A stretch of 43,392 bases of DNA. Source: Deltaproteobacteria bacterium (GTDB taxonomy: Bacteria; Desulfobacterota; Syntrophobacteria; BM002). The stretch spans positions 1-43,392 of the forward strand of contig JAFDGZ010000037.1 in the NCBI GenBank assembly GCA_019309045.1, read 5' to 3'. Position numbers and translations under genes: made by a program. Positions 17,476 to 25,370 of the stretch are shown in pieces (position 1 is the stretch's first letter; every line of letters begins with the position of its first letter). The notes below the pieces were generated by a model that made no database searches, was not told the origin of the DNA, and worked only from the letters and a program-made list of their open reading frames with translations.

Positions 17476-18768
17476 ATGAAGGAAATCAGGCCCGCATCTC
17501 AGATTGAGGCGGTCGTCGCCATCCCCGGCTCCAAGAGCATGACTCATCGGCTCCTCATTGCCGCGGCTCTTGCTGAGGGCAGCAGCGTGCTCCACAGGCT
17601 GCTCAGTGCTGAAGACACCCTGCTCACGGCCCAGGCGCTCCGCTGCCTCGGCGTGCCCATCTCCTGGCATGGACAAAGCGCCAGGGTCTCGGGCAATGCA
17701 GGAGTGTTTCCCCCTGTCTCAGGCAGAAAAGAAGTCTTTCTGGGGAACTCGGGAACCTCGCTTCGTCTCCTCCTGTCCATCGCTGCCCTGGCCCGGGGAG
17801 AGTTTCTGTTCACCGGCACCCCGCGCCTGCGACAACGGCCCATAGGCGAGCTGGTGGCCGCCCTCCAGAAGCTGGGGGCAGGAATCTCTTTTGCTGCAGC
17901 TCAGGGCTTTCCTCCAGTGATTGTCAGTGGCGGCGGCATACCCGGAGGCCGGGTTGAGCTGTCGGGCAAGGAGAGCAGCCAGTTTCTCTCCTCCCTGCTG
18001 CTGGCAGCGCCCTACAGCCAGGAGGGCATCCGCATAGAGATTACCGGTGAGCTGGTTTCCAGGCCCTATGTGGACCTCACCGTGGACGTCATGCAGCGCT
18101 TCGGGGTCACAGTGCTCAGAGACGGCTACCGCTCCTTCCAGGTCGCCCCGGGCGGCAAGTACCAGGCTGGTGAGTACACGGTGGAGGGCGACGCTTCCTC
18201 AGCCTCTTATTTCTGGGCCGCTGCTGCCGTGACCCAGGGCGCCGTCACCACGGAAAACATATATCCCCTTGCCAGTTCGCAGGGCGATATAGGTTTGCTG
18301 GATGTCCTGGAAGTCATGGGCTGCCGTGTTCGCAGGAGCACTGACCGGGTGACTGTCGAGGGGGGGGTGCTGCGAGGGATCGAACTGGACATGGCCGGCA
18401 TGCCCGATATGGTCCCCACTGTGGCAGCCGTGGCGCTCTTTGCCGAAGGCAAAACCACCATCAGAAACGTGGCTCATCTGCGTCTGAAGGAAAGCGACCG
18501 CCTGCAGGCCATTGCCACGGAGTGGCAGCGCCTCGGCGCCAGGGTGGCAGAACGCCAGGACGGCCTCATTATTCACCCCGGCGGCGGCCTGGCAGGCGCC
18601 GTGGTAGACCCTCACGATGACCACCGCATCGCCATGGCCCTTGCCGTCATAGGTCTGCGCTTGCCAGGAGTAATTATAAGAAATGAAGATTGCGTGAGCA
18701 AATCCTTTCCCACCTTCTGGCAGCTCTGGGACAGCCTGGCATCTCAAGGAAAGTTTCACAGCAGCTAA
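17476..18768 (+). CDS. aroA: 3-phosphoshikimate 1-carboxyvinyltransferase (EPSP synthase)
   Basis: Transfers the enolpyruvyl group from PEP to shikimate 3-phosphate. The 430-residue product is complete, with GSKSMTHRLLIAAALAEG, GNSGTSLRLLLSIAAL, LRQRPIGEL, KESDRLQAIATEW and DPHDDHRIAMALAV. Start ATG directly follows the aroE TAA, so translation is coupled. It is the last gene of the aro cluster; chorismate synthase is not in the window. No terminator was seen after it. Confidence 0.95.
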   Translation: MKEIRPASQIEAVVAIPGSKSMTHRLLIAAALAEGSSVLHRLLSAEDTLLTAQALRCLGVPISWHGQSARVSGNAGVFPPVSGRKEVFLGNSGTSLRLLLSIAALARGEFLFTGTPRLRQRPIGELVAALQKLGAGISFAAAQGFPPVIVSGGGIPGGRVELSGKESSQFLSSLLLAAPYSQEGIRIEITGELVSRPYVDLTVDVMQRFGVTVLRDGYRSFQVAPGGKYQAGEYTVEGDASSASYFWAAAAVTQGAVTTENIYPLASSQGDIGLLDVLEVMGCRVRRSTDRVTVEGGVLRGIELDMAGMPDMVPTVAAVALFAEGKTTIRNVAHLRLKESDRLQAIATEWQRLGARVAERQDGLIIHPGGGLAGAVVDPHDDHRIAMALAVIGLRLPGVIIRNEDCVSKSFPTFWQLWDSLASQGKFHSS

Positions 18769-18935
18769 CCCGGCATTGTTGGCGCGGCAGTGAACTTGCA
18801 GCCGTTTTGCTCAACGTCGATACAGAGCCAGATACAGGCTGTGGTTCACCTCATCCGTCTGTTCGATACCCGACCCGCTCAACCGCCCTCTGAGACTCAG
18901 GCCTGGGCGAAAACCTGGCAGCAGGAAATATGCTG

Positions 18936-18985
18936 TTGACATGAAGCAAAAAAGTAGCTACTTTAACAAAAATTGTGGCTATAAT
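18936..18985 (+). promoter_or_regulatory. Toxin-antitoxin promoter region with 14-bp palindromic operator
   Basis: A perfect palindrome AAAGTAGCTACTTT (18951-18964) sits 34 bp before the antitoxin start. A TTGACA (18936-18941) lies just before it and a perfect TATAAT (18980-18985) just after; these two are 38 bp apart and cannot be one promoter. Either TTGACA pairs with TACTTT inside the palindrome (17-bp spacing) or TATAAT is used with a poor -35. The palindrome position fits autorepression by the antitoxin. Confidence 0.6.
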
Positions 18986-18997
18986 TAGAGGGACATA

Positions 18998-19270
18998 ATG
19001 GAGACCATAGGAGTAAAAGAACTCAAGAATAACCTCAGTCGTATCTTGAAGATGGTTGAACAGGGAAAGGTCATCAGGGTACTCCGTCACGGAAAAGATG
19101 TGGTGGAGTTGAGACCGATTGTGAAAGACGAGGAGCAAAATCTCATAGATCGTCTTCGCAGCAAGGGTCTTCTAAAAGGAGGTACCGGGAAAATCGGCCA
19201 GGTGCGCACCGTTGCCAACCAGAAACCTCACCAGCCTGTGTCAGACCTGGTGGTACAGGATCGAAGATGA
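18998..19270 (+). CDS. Antitoxin, Phd/YefM-like
   Basis: A 90-residue protein starting with METIGVKELKNNLSRIL, the DNA-binding N-terminal pattern of Phd/YefM-type antitoxins that insert a helix into the operator; RVLRHGKDVVELRP is the family's second conserved part. The C-terminal 40 residues are charged and would wrap the toxin. AGAGGGA precedes the ATG. It overlaps the toxin gene by 4 bp (ATGA). Binding to the palindrome upstream is inferred. Confidence 0.85.
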   Translation: METIGVKELKNNLSRILKMVEQGKVIRVLRHGKDVVELRPIVKDEEQNLIDRLRSKGLLKGGTGKIGQVRTVANQKPHQPVSDLVVQDRR

Positions 19271-19701
19271 TCGCCTATTTTGATACCAGCAGTATTGTAA
19301 AATGGTTCTTTGACGAACCTTACTGCCAACTGGCACGGGATGTCAAAAGCAATGCAAAAACAGTGGTCACTTCCCTTATTGCATTTCCGGAGTTTCTCTC
19401 GGCTGTGAACCGCGCCACGAGAGATGATAGATGCCTCAAAACTGACATGGAGTCCATACGGCAAGAATTCCTGCGAATCTGGCCAGACTTTCAATGGATC
19501 ACTGTGAATGAAGGGCTGGTAAAGCGATCGGCTGAGCTGATCTTTTTGCACGATTTGAGATCCTTCGACGCCATTCATCTAGCGTCAGCCCTTGTCTTGA
19601 AGGAAGAAAGCGCTGCAATGGAGGTGTTCTTCTCCTGCTTTGACCGGAATCTTAATCGAGCCGCTCTCGAGCATGGATTCATGATACATCGGTTTGACTA
19701 G
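19267..19701 (+). CDS. PIN-domain toxin (VapC-like ribonuclease)
   Basis: A 144-residue PIN domain, expected to cut RNA (often initiator tRNA or rRNA in studied cases) with Mg ions. The acidic quartet can be assigned: Asp6 in YFDTSSIVK, Glu42 in PEFLS, Asp101 in SFDAIHLASAL and Asp126 in CFDRNL. The overlap with the antitoxin stop is the classic arrangement of a type II pair. The ORF appears intact, so the module is probably functional. Confidence 0.88.
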   Translation: MIAYFDTSSIVKWFFDEPYCQLARDVKSNAKTVVTSLIAFPEFLSAVNRATRDDRCLKTDMESIRQEFLRIWPDFQWITVNEGLVKRSAELIFLHDLRSFDAIHLASALVLKEESAAMEVFFSCFDRNLNRAALEHGFMIHRFD

Positions 19702-19749
19702 AGCGTTGATCAAAAAGAGCCCCTTTCCTTATGTCAGCAGTTGCAAACC

Positions 19750-20028
19750 TCAGACCGCAGTGCCCTTCACCGGATCGCCGGCTATGCCTCTGGAGCGAAG
19801 ATATTCCAGAAAGGCCGCCATGGTCTCCTCGATGGCATAGAGGGCATCTGCCAGCTCTGCCATTGAACAGCACCTGGCCTGTTCTTTAACAAAACTCTCA
19901 ATTGCTGATTGCACTATCTTGTTGTCCGGCACGGCAGTAAAGCTGTATAGAGCAATCTGCGGCGCAACTGCCTGCCACAGTGCTTCCTGCAGGTCCCTCA
20001 TGACCATTACCTTGTTCGGTTTTCGCAT
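19750..20028 (-). CDS. Hypothetical small protein
   Basis: A 92-residue protein on the minus strand, not recognised. A good ribosome site (GGAGG with 4-nt spacing before ATG) supports it being real. The sequence looks helical, with no signal peptide or membrane segment; Cys-Cys occurs mid-protein (QARCCSMAEL). It converges on the toxin gene; the two stop codons are 48 bp apart. No function can be given. Confidence 0.6.
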   Translation of the reverse strand: MRKPNKVMVMRDLQEALWQAVAPQIALYSFTAVPDNKIVQSAIESFVKEQARCCSMAELADALYAIEETMAAFLEYLRSRGIAGDPVKGTAV

Positions 20029-20645
20029 CGATCCTCCAGATAGAAGCTGGCTGCCATGGTCAATACGTGGACTCGAGTTTCTTCTGCTCTTGCTGCAAAC
20101 GGCAGCTCCACCCGGCAGTAATGCGCCCGGCTGCCGCTGGCGGAGGACTCGCCTCGTTCACCGGAGGACCGCCCCGGGTGATTGCCGGGGGATTGCTGCT
20201 GGCTGATCCTGGAAGATCGCCCTGTCTGCCATCCACCTGGTGATGAGGCGAGGCAATGAGTCCCGAGCGTCTCTCTTCGGCTGAGCAATAAACGATACAA
20301 AGGTTAAATGCAAACAAAAAGTGCACCCTGACAACCAATATCGGCTAACAAGACGGGGCAGTGGATTGCAGGCACGCCAACTAACTGGCAGCCAACGACT
20401 CTAGCCTGCCCTGCTCGGTGTTGGTGTCGATTTCGAAAAGCAATTGTGCTATGGCTGGTCAGTTCAGTCAATTTTGAAGTGCAACACTCATTTCGCAGCC
20501 ATCGCCGAAGAGGCCTGCAAATATTTCCAGGGGAAACTCAGACCCGCTTTACATGCAAGCTTGCCCCTGCTGCCGCAAGAGACGACACGGATATTCCTGA
20601 GCCGAAATCTTCCAGCCGTCCGGCTTTCTCGGGGGAGCGCCGCTT
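20029..20645. other. Intergenic, no gene recognised
   Basis: A 617-bp stretch between the divergent hypothetical gene and the phospholipase D gene. Possible open frames here are low in complexity (Pro, Ala, Gly, Ser) without ribosome sites or recognisable motifs. The middle part (20090-20220) is GC-rich with many short complementary words, but no single stem stands out. Confidence 0.5.
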
Positions 20646-21818
20646 ATGAGGGGGACGAAACAAAAAATGCTGATCTTTGTGGGCGTCCTGGCCCTGGCCA
20701 TTCTGGTGGCAGCCTTCTTTTTCATATTCAATCCACTGGGACTGGGTCCCGAGCCCCAGACAGTGCTTTCCAGCAGCTTTTTCAGCAGGCCTGCTGGAGA
20801 CCTCAGCGAACTGCAGCTCCTGGTGGACGGCAGGGAGGCCTTCAAGGAAATCCTCGCTGCCATCGATGCTGCCAGCTCATCCATTTATATCCAGACCTAT
20901 ATATGGAAAGACGACCACATAGGCCGCCAGATTGTCAACAGGCTCAAAGCTGCCGCGGACCGGGGAGTCGAGGTGACCATCAGCAAGGATCTGCTCGGCA
21001 CGGTTTTCGAGCTGGCTGACATGCTGCGCGGCAGACCCAGTCCTGTTTTTACCAGAGCTGGTCTCAGGGGATATGACCACATCCAGGTGGAAACCGAACT
21101 TTTCCGTCATACCGACCACAGCAAGTATTTCATCATAGACAAACGGCTGGTCATCTTCGGCGGCATGAACATCGGCGACGAATACCATCTAGAGTGGCAC
21201 GACTACATGGCAGTTATCCGCGGTGAAAGATGGGCGGCAGCCTTCGAGAACAGGGTGCTCGCCGGCTCTGCCTGGCCAGAGCCCGCACCTTTCATACTGA
21301 CGGTCAACGACAGAGGCGTCACCGAGATCCGCACGGCCCTTGTTGAATTGCTGGACAACGCCAGGGAAAATGTCATCATCGAACATGCCTACTTTTCAGA
21401 CAACAAAGTGATAGCAGCAGTAAAACGGGCAGCTGCCAGGGGAGTGCAGGTGGCTGTAGTACTGCCGAAAAAACCAGACACCCATGGCTGTGCCAATATG
21501 GTCACCATAAACAAGCTGCTCACGGGAACCACGGTAAACGCTCCCAGAATCTTTCTTTATCCCGGGATGAGTCATGCCAAGATAATCCTGGTCGACGGGG
21601 CGATCGCTGCCCTGGGCTCTGCCAATCTGACCCCCCGCAGTATGCTCACCAGCCGCGAAGTCGCCCTCTTCGTACATGGCAAGGGCGATTGTCCGTTCAT
21701 AAGGAAATTGCGCCAGCAACTGCAAGCTGACATAGCCCAGAGCGAACAGGTGCAGGAGCCTTTCGAGCTGACTTTCGTTGACAGGATAAAGGCAGTGGTG
21801 GGGAAATATGTATGGTGA
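20646..21818 (+). CDS. Phospholipase D-like / cardiolipin synthase-like membrane protein
   Basis: A 390-residue member of the phospholipase D superfamily with one N-terminal membrane anchor (about residues 9-29) and two HKD motifs: HSKYFIID (first) and HAKIILVD (second), each followed by the usual GGxN or GSANLTPRS region. This layout is that of cardiolipin synthases, which join two phosphatidylglycerols in the inner membrane. It has a single anchor, not the two found in the longest Cls enzymes, so another phosphatidyltransferase role is possible. It stands alone, with long gaps on both sides. Confidence 0.85.
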   Translation: MRGTKQKMLIFVGVLALAILVAAFFFIFNPLGLGPEPQTVLSSSFFSRPAGDLSELQLLVDGREAFKEILAAIDAASSSIYIQTYIWKDDHIGRQIVNRLKAAADRGVEVTISKDLLGTVFELADMLRGRPSPVFTRAGLRGYDHIQVETELFRHTDHSKYFIIDKRLVIFGGMNIGDEYHLEWHDYMAVIRGERWAAAFENRVLAGSAWPEPAPFILTVNDRGVTEIRTALVELLDNARENVIIEHAYFSDNKVIAAVKRAAARGVQVAVVLPKKPDTHGCANMVTINKLLTGTTVNAPRIFLYPGMSHAKIILVDGAIAALGSANLTPRSMLTSREVALFVHGKGDCPFIRKLRQQLQADIAQSEQVQEPFELTFVDRIKAVVGKYVW

Positions 21819-21888
21819 ACATGGTGCTGCCACACTAGAGCCCAGATGCTGTAGCCACATTGCCCGACTCATTGCCTTCTTTCCATAC

Positions 21889-22161
21889 TTGACCGCGGCC
21901 TCCCTTTTGTACTATGATGCACGTATCGAAAATTAATAAACTTTTACACCCACCACACATCTAGGCACTCGAACCTGTTCTCGGATAGAGTGCCGGGGGC
22001 CGTCCTCACAATTAATTTAGCCGCCCGCTACCGGTCGAAGCAAACTGGATGTTTTCCAGCAGGGTGCTGGACTGGCCACAAAAAGGTGCACCAGTGGGTC
22101 ACATGCAGGATGAGGAGATGGCTGAGACCGAAAGGCAATTCAACAGAGGAGGGATGCAAGC
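21889..22161 (+). promoter_or_regulatory. Promoter and long structured leader of the ABC transporter operon
   Basis: TTGACC (21889-21894) and TATGAT (21913-21918) with an 18-bp spacer form a plausible promoter 244 bp before the binding-protein gene. The leader holds two clear stem-loops: GGCACTC with GAGTGCC (21964-21970 with 21988-21994, 17-nt loop) and CCAGCA-GGG-TGCTGG (22056-22070). I do not recognise a known riboswitch, nor a Fur box. Confidence 0.45.
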
Positions 22162-23163
22162 ATGGAAAAATGGAAAAAAAGATGGTTTTCGCTTGTTTTG
22201 CTGGCTCTTGGCATTACTGCTTTTACCTTGATCACACCGGTTCAAGCCGGCAAAGTACTCAAAGTTTATACCAATGCCGACGTGAATGAAATGGAGAAAT
22301 GGGCTCCTGAGGCGGAAAAGGCCATCGGCATGAAAATCGATTGGAGCCCCAGGATGTCATCAAACGAACTCTGGAGCAGGGTCCAGGCCGAGGCGCCCAA
22401 TTTCCATGCAGACATGATCTGGGGCTTCCTCAATGCCCACGCCCTGGTAGGCACCCAGCGCGGCTATTTTCTACCGTACAAGTCTCCAGTCTGGGATGAC
22501 ATTCCTGCCCAGTTCAAGGATCCCGAAGGCTATTGGCACGGCTACAATTACTGGTTTGCTGCCGTGGTGGTGAACAAGGACCTGCTGAAGAAGAAAAATC
22601 TGCCCAAGCCCAAATCATGGCTGGACCTGACCAATCCTGTGTACAGGGGCGAGATCGTCATGCCGAATCCTGGCACCAGTGGCACCGCCTTTCTTTCCGT
22701 CTCAGCAATTATGCAGATTTTTGGAGAGAAAAAGGGCTGGGACATACTCGAAAAGTTGGACAAGAACGTGGCGCAGTATACAAAATCAGGCTCAGCCCCA
22801 GCGCAACTGGTGGCCCAGGGTGAATACGCCATTGGCATCAGCTGGGACCAAGCCATCTACGGCAGGGTAGCAAAGGGATTTCCAATTGAGGGCATCATTC
22901 CCTCCGAGGGAACCGCCTATGATCTCGAGTCAGTGGCCATACTCAAGGGATGCAAGAATCTCGAGGGCGCCAGGAAACTGATCGACTGGCTTGGCTCCAA
23001 GGAAGGCATGACCTTCATTGGCAAATTCAGATCCAAGGTAACCAGGCCGGGGGTGCCCGGACTGGTGCAGCTCGATCCCGAACTGATCAAGTATGATGCG
23101 CTCTGGGCTGGTGAAAATCAGAAGAGAATCATGTCGGAGTGGAAGAGGCGCTTCCAGAAATAG
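22162..23163 (+). CDS. ABC transporter periplasmic binding protein, FbpA/AfuA-like
   Basis: A 333-residue extracellular solute-binding protein. A signal peptide of about 30 residues ends near VQAGKVL. The segments PKSWLDLTNPVYRGEIVMPNP and SGTAFLSVSAIMQIFG belong to the family that includes ferric-ion, phosphonate (2-aminoethylphosphonate) and polyamine-type binding proteins. I do not see the adjacent Tyr-Tyr pair that classical ferric FbpA uses for iron, so iron is not certain as the ligand. GGAGGGA precedes ATG 22162. Permease and ATPase genes follow. Confidence 0.85.
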   Translation: MEKWKKRWFSLVLLALGITAFTLITPVQAGKVLKVYTNADVNEMEKWAPEAEKAIGMKIDWSPRMSSNELWSRVQAEAPNFHADMIWGFLNAHALVGTQRGYFLPYKSPVWDDIPAQFKDPEGYWHGYNYWFAAVVVNKDLLKKKNLPKPKSWLDLTNPVYRGEIVMPNPGTSGTAFLSVSAIMQIFGEKKGWDILEKLDKNVAQYTKSGSAPAQLVAQGEYAIGISWDQAIYGRVAKGFPIEGIIPSEGTAYDLESVAILKGCKNLEGARKLIDWLGSKEGMTFIGKFRSKVTRPGVPGLVQLDPELIKYDALWAGENQKRIMSEWKRRFQK

Positions 23164-23191
23164 TCGCCGGAGAATATTGTTGTTGTCGACT

Positions 23192-23217
23192 GGGGCCCCG
23201 GCAAGTGCAGGGGCCTC
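23192..23217 (+). terminator. Stem-loop after the binding-protein gene (attenuator or mRNA stabiliser)
   Basis: An 8-bp, nearly all G-C stem (23192-23199 with 23210-23217, one G-T pair) with a 10-nt loop lies 29 bp after the binding-protein stop. A T5 run comes only about 12 nt later, so it is not a textbook terminator. Such hairpins commonly raise expression of the binding protein relative to the permease. Confidence 0.5.
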
Positions 23218-23359
23218 AGAATTCCCTGTTTTTGAATCAATCTTAGCAGTTTCCTCCTGCAGCCCTATCATTGACTCTCCAGGCCAGGTCAAGAGGCCAT
23301 AATTCAGCCAGACAACCACCTCCACCCGAAAGAGAGCAGAGCCAGGGCAAAGGGAGGCT

Positions 23360-25357
23360 GTGTGCGGCGGCGCGCGCATGGAGAATTCACCACACCAGAT
23401 GGATGACAGCATGAAGGCATCCATAGAGAACAGTTATTTCCAGGAGCTGGTCAGCGACACCAGGCATTTCCTGCGTAAACCCGGGCTGGTGGCTTTGACT
23501 TCTCTGGCGGTGGTGCTCATCCTTGTTTTCATCATCTTCCCCATTGGCTCTGTATTGCTAAGGAGCTTCACGGTTGCCTACCCGACCGTTACTGTGCGCT
23601 GTACCACTGCTGCCTCGAGCAGCCCCGCCTCCCAGCAGCTGGCAATAGAGTCCATTGTGCAGGCAATCAGCGCCATCGAAGGAATCGAAGAGACGCGCAG
23701 CACCGTAGGCGAGCACGGTGCGGAGATTGTTGTCAGGTTTCACAAGGACTGGGACGATCTCAGGGGCCTGCACGACATCAAGAGGGCCCTGCAGAAATTG
23801 CAGGGTCCTGCCAGCACCACCATAAAAAGCATCAAGTACCAGTTGGGTCGGGAAACCGTCAAGAGTCTTGCTACCTACGGCGAGTTTTTTGCAAAGAGCT
23901 ACTATTATCGCGCCCTGAGAAACAGCATTGTCCTGGCAATAGTCACCACCATCCTCGTTGTCATTCTTGCCTTCTGTTTTGCCTACCTCGGCCTGCATGC
24001 TCCTGGACACATCAGGAGGATTCTGCGGCTGCTCGGCCTTCTGCCTCTCATAGCGCCGCCGTTCATATTTGCCCTTTCTCTCATTCTGATCGGCGGCCGT
24101 ATGGGAATTCTCACCAGGCTCTTTCACCTGCCCTTCAATCTGTACGGCTGGCCCGGGGTCATCACCGCCCAGGTCATCACCTTCCTGCCTCTGGGTTATC
24201 TGCTCATTGAAAACGTCCTGCGCTCTCTCGGCACCAACTTTGACGAGGCTGCCAGTGATATGGGGGCCGGCAGCGTGGATATTCTTTTCAGGATCACCAT
24301 TCCCCTGTCTGCCCCGGGAATTCTGAAAGCAGGCCTGCTTGTCTTCATAATGTCCATTGCCGACTTCGGCAACCCCATGCTCATAGGAGGCGGGGTGTCA
24401 TTCCTGGCTACAGATGCCTACTTCTTGTGGATAAGTGAAAACAACCTGGAGATGGCAGCGGTGTTCTGCGTGTTTCTCATCCTGCCGAGTCTGGTCATTT
24501 TCATTATTCATCAGTACATCCTGGCAGGCAGGGAATACACCACTGTGGGCGGCAAGCCGCAGCAGACTGAACAGAAAAGAATCAGCCCGAAAATATTCTA
24601 TCCTATGATGGCCTTTGCTGCTCCCGTGGCAGCAATGATCATCATCTGCTTCGGCACCATTCTTGTCGGGGCCTTCACCAAGATTTTGATGATTGACAAC
24701 AGTTTTACCCTGGAGCACTTCCAGAGCACCAACGGCTTTCGCTCCCTGCTCACCAGCTTGAAGTTTGCCCTGGGCGCAGCCCTCATTGCCCCCATTATTG
24801 GCGTCACCCTGTCGTACATCCTGGTTCGCAAGCGTATTCCCCTGAAGAGGCTCCTGGAATTCATGGCCCTTCTAGGTTTTGCCGTGCCCGGAACGGTCAT
24901 GGGAATCGGCTACATCATTTTCTTCAATTCTCCCCCCCTGAAGCTCACCGGCACCTTCATAATCCTGATCATCAACGAGGCGTTCAGGAACCTCTCCGTG
25001 AGCCTGGAGGCCGGCGTAGGCAAGCTGCACCAGATAGATGTGGCCATAGAAGAGGCTGCCATTGATATGGGGGCCAGCTCTTTCCGCACCTTTACCAGGG
25101 TGGTGCTGCCGCTGATCAGCTCTGCTCTTGCCGCTGGCTTCATCTATACCTTTATGGTAGGCATGATCGCTGTCAGCGCGGTTATCTTCCTGATCACGCC
25201 GGGCAACAATCTGGCTTCACTGTATATACTTGCAGTGGCTGAAGAGGGCTTTCTCGGCATGGCCTGCGCCATTTCGGTGATGCTAATTGTGGTGGTAATG
25301 GCCTGTCTCGGTGCTCTGAAGGTTCTTTCCCATTACACCAAGACTACATTTTTCTAA
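23360..25357 (+). CDS. ABC transporter fused double permease (FbpB-like) with extra domain
   Basis: A 665-residue permease with two binding-protein-dependent transport (MetI) domains in one chain, about residues 185-400 and 440-660. Each has an EAA-type loop facing the ATPase (FDEAASDMGAGSVDILFRIT and EEAAIDMGASSFRTFTRV, about residues 294 and 563). Usual FbpB proteins have about 500-560 residues; here about 95 residues are inserted between the first membrane segment (43-68) and the first MetI domain, rich in charged residues and predicted outside the membrane. GTG 23360 is too close to GGGAGG; ATG 23378 or 23411 may be the true start. Confidence 0.85.
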   Translation: MCGGARMENSPHQMDDSMKASIENSYFQELVSDTRHFLRKPGLVALTSLAVVLILVFIIFPIGSVLLRSFTVAYPTVTVRCTTAASSSPASQQLAIESIVQAISAIEGIEETRSTVGEHGAEIVVRFHKDWDDLRGLHDIKRALQKLQGPASTTIKSIKYQLGRETVKSLATYGEFFAKSYYYRALRNSIVLAIVTTILVVILAFCFAYLGLHAPGHIRRILRLLGLLPLIAPPFIFALSLILIGGRMGILTRLFHLPFNLYGWPGVITAQVITFLPLGYLLIENVLRSLGTNFDEAASDMGAGSVDILFRITIPLSAPGILKAGLLVFIMSIADFGNPMLIGGGVSFLATDAYFLWISENNLEMAAVFCVFLILPSLVIFIIHQYILAGREYTTVGGKPQQTEQKRISPKIFYPMMAFAAPVAAMIIICFGTILVGAFTKILMIDNSFTLEHFQSTNGFRSLLTSLKFALGAALIAPIIGVTLSYILVRKRIPLKRLLEFMALLGFAVPGTVMGIGYIIFFNSPPLKLTGTFIILIINEAFRNLSVSLEAGVGKLHQIDVAIEEAAIDMGASSFRTFTRVVLPLISSALAAGFIYTFMVGMIAVSAVIFLITPGNNLASLYILAVAEEGFLGMACAISVMLIVVVMACLGALKVLSHYTKTTFF

Positions 25358-25370
25358 CAGGACAGTACAG

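Noticed and set aside
20060-20338. 92-codon minus-strand open frame
   Set aside because: Low complexity (Pro/Ala/Gly/Ser) with no convincing start signal; left as intergenic.
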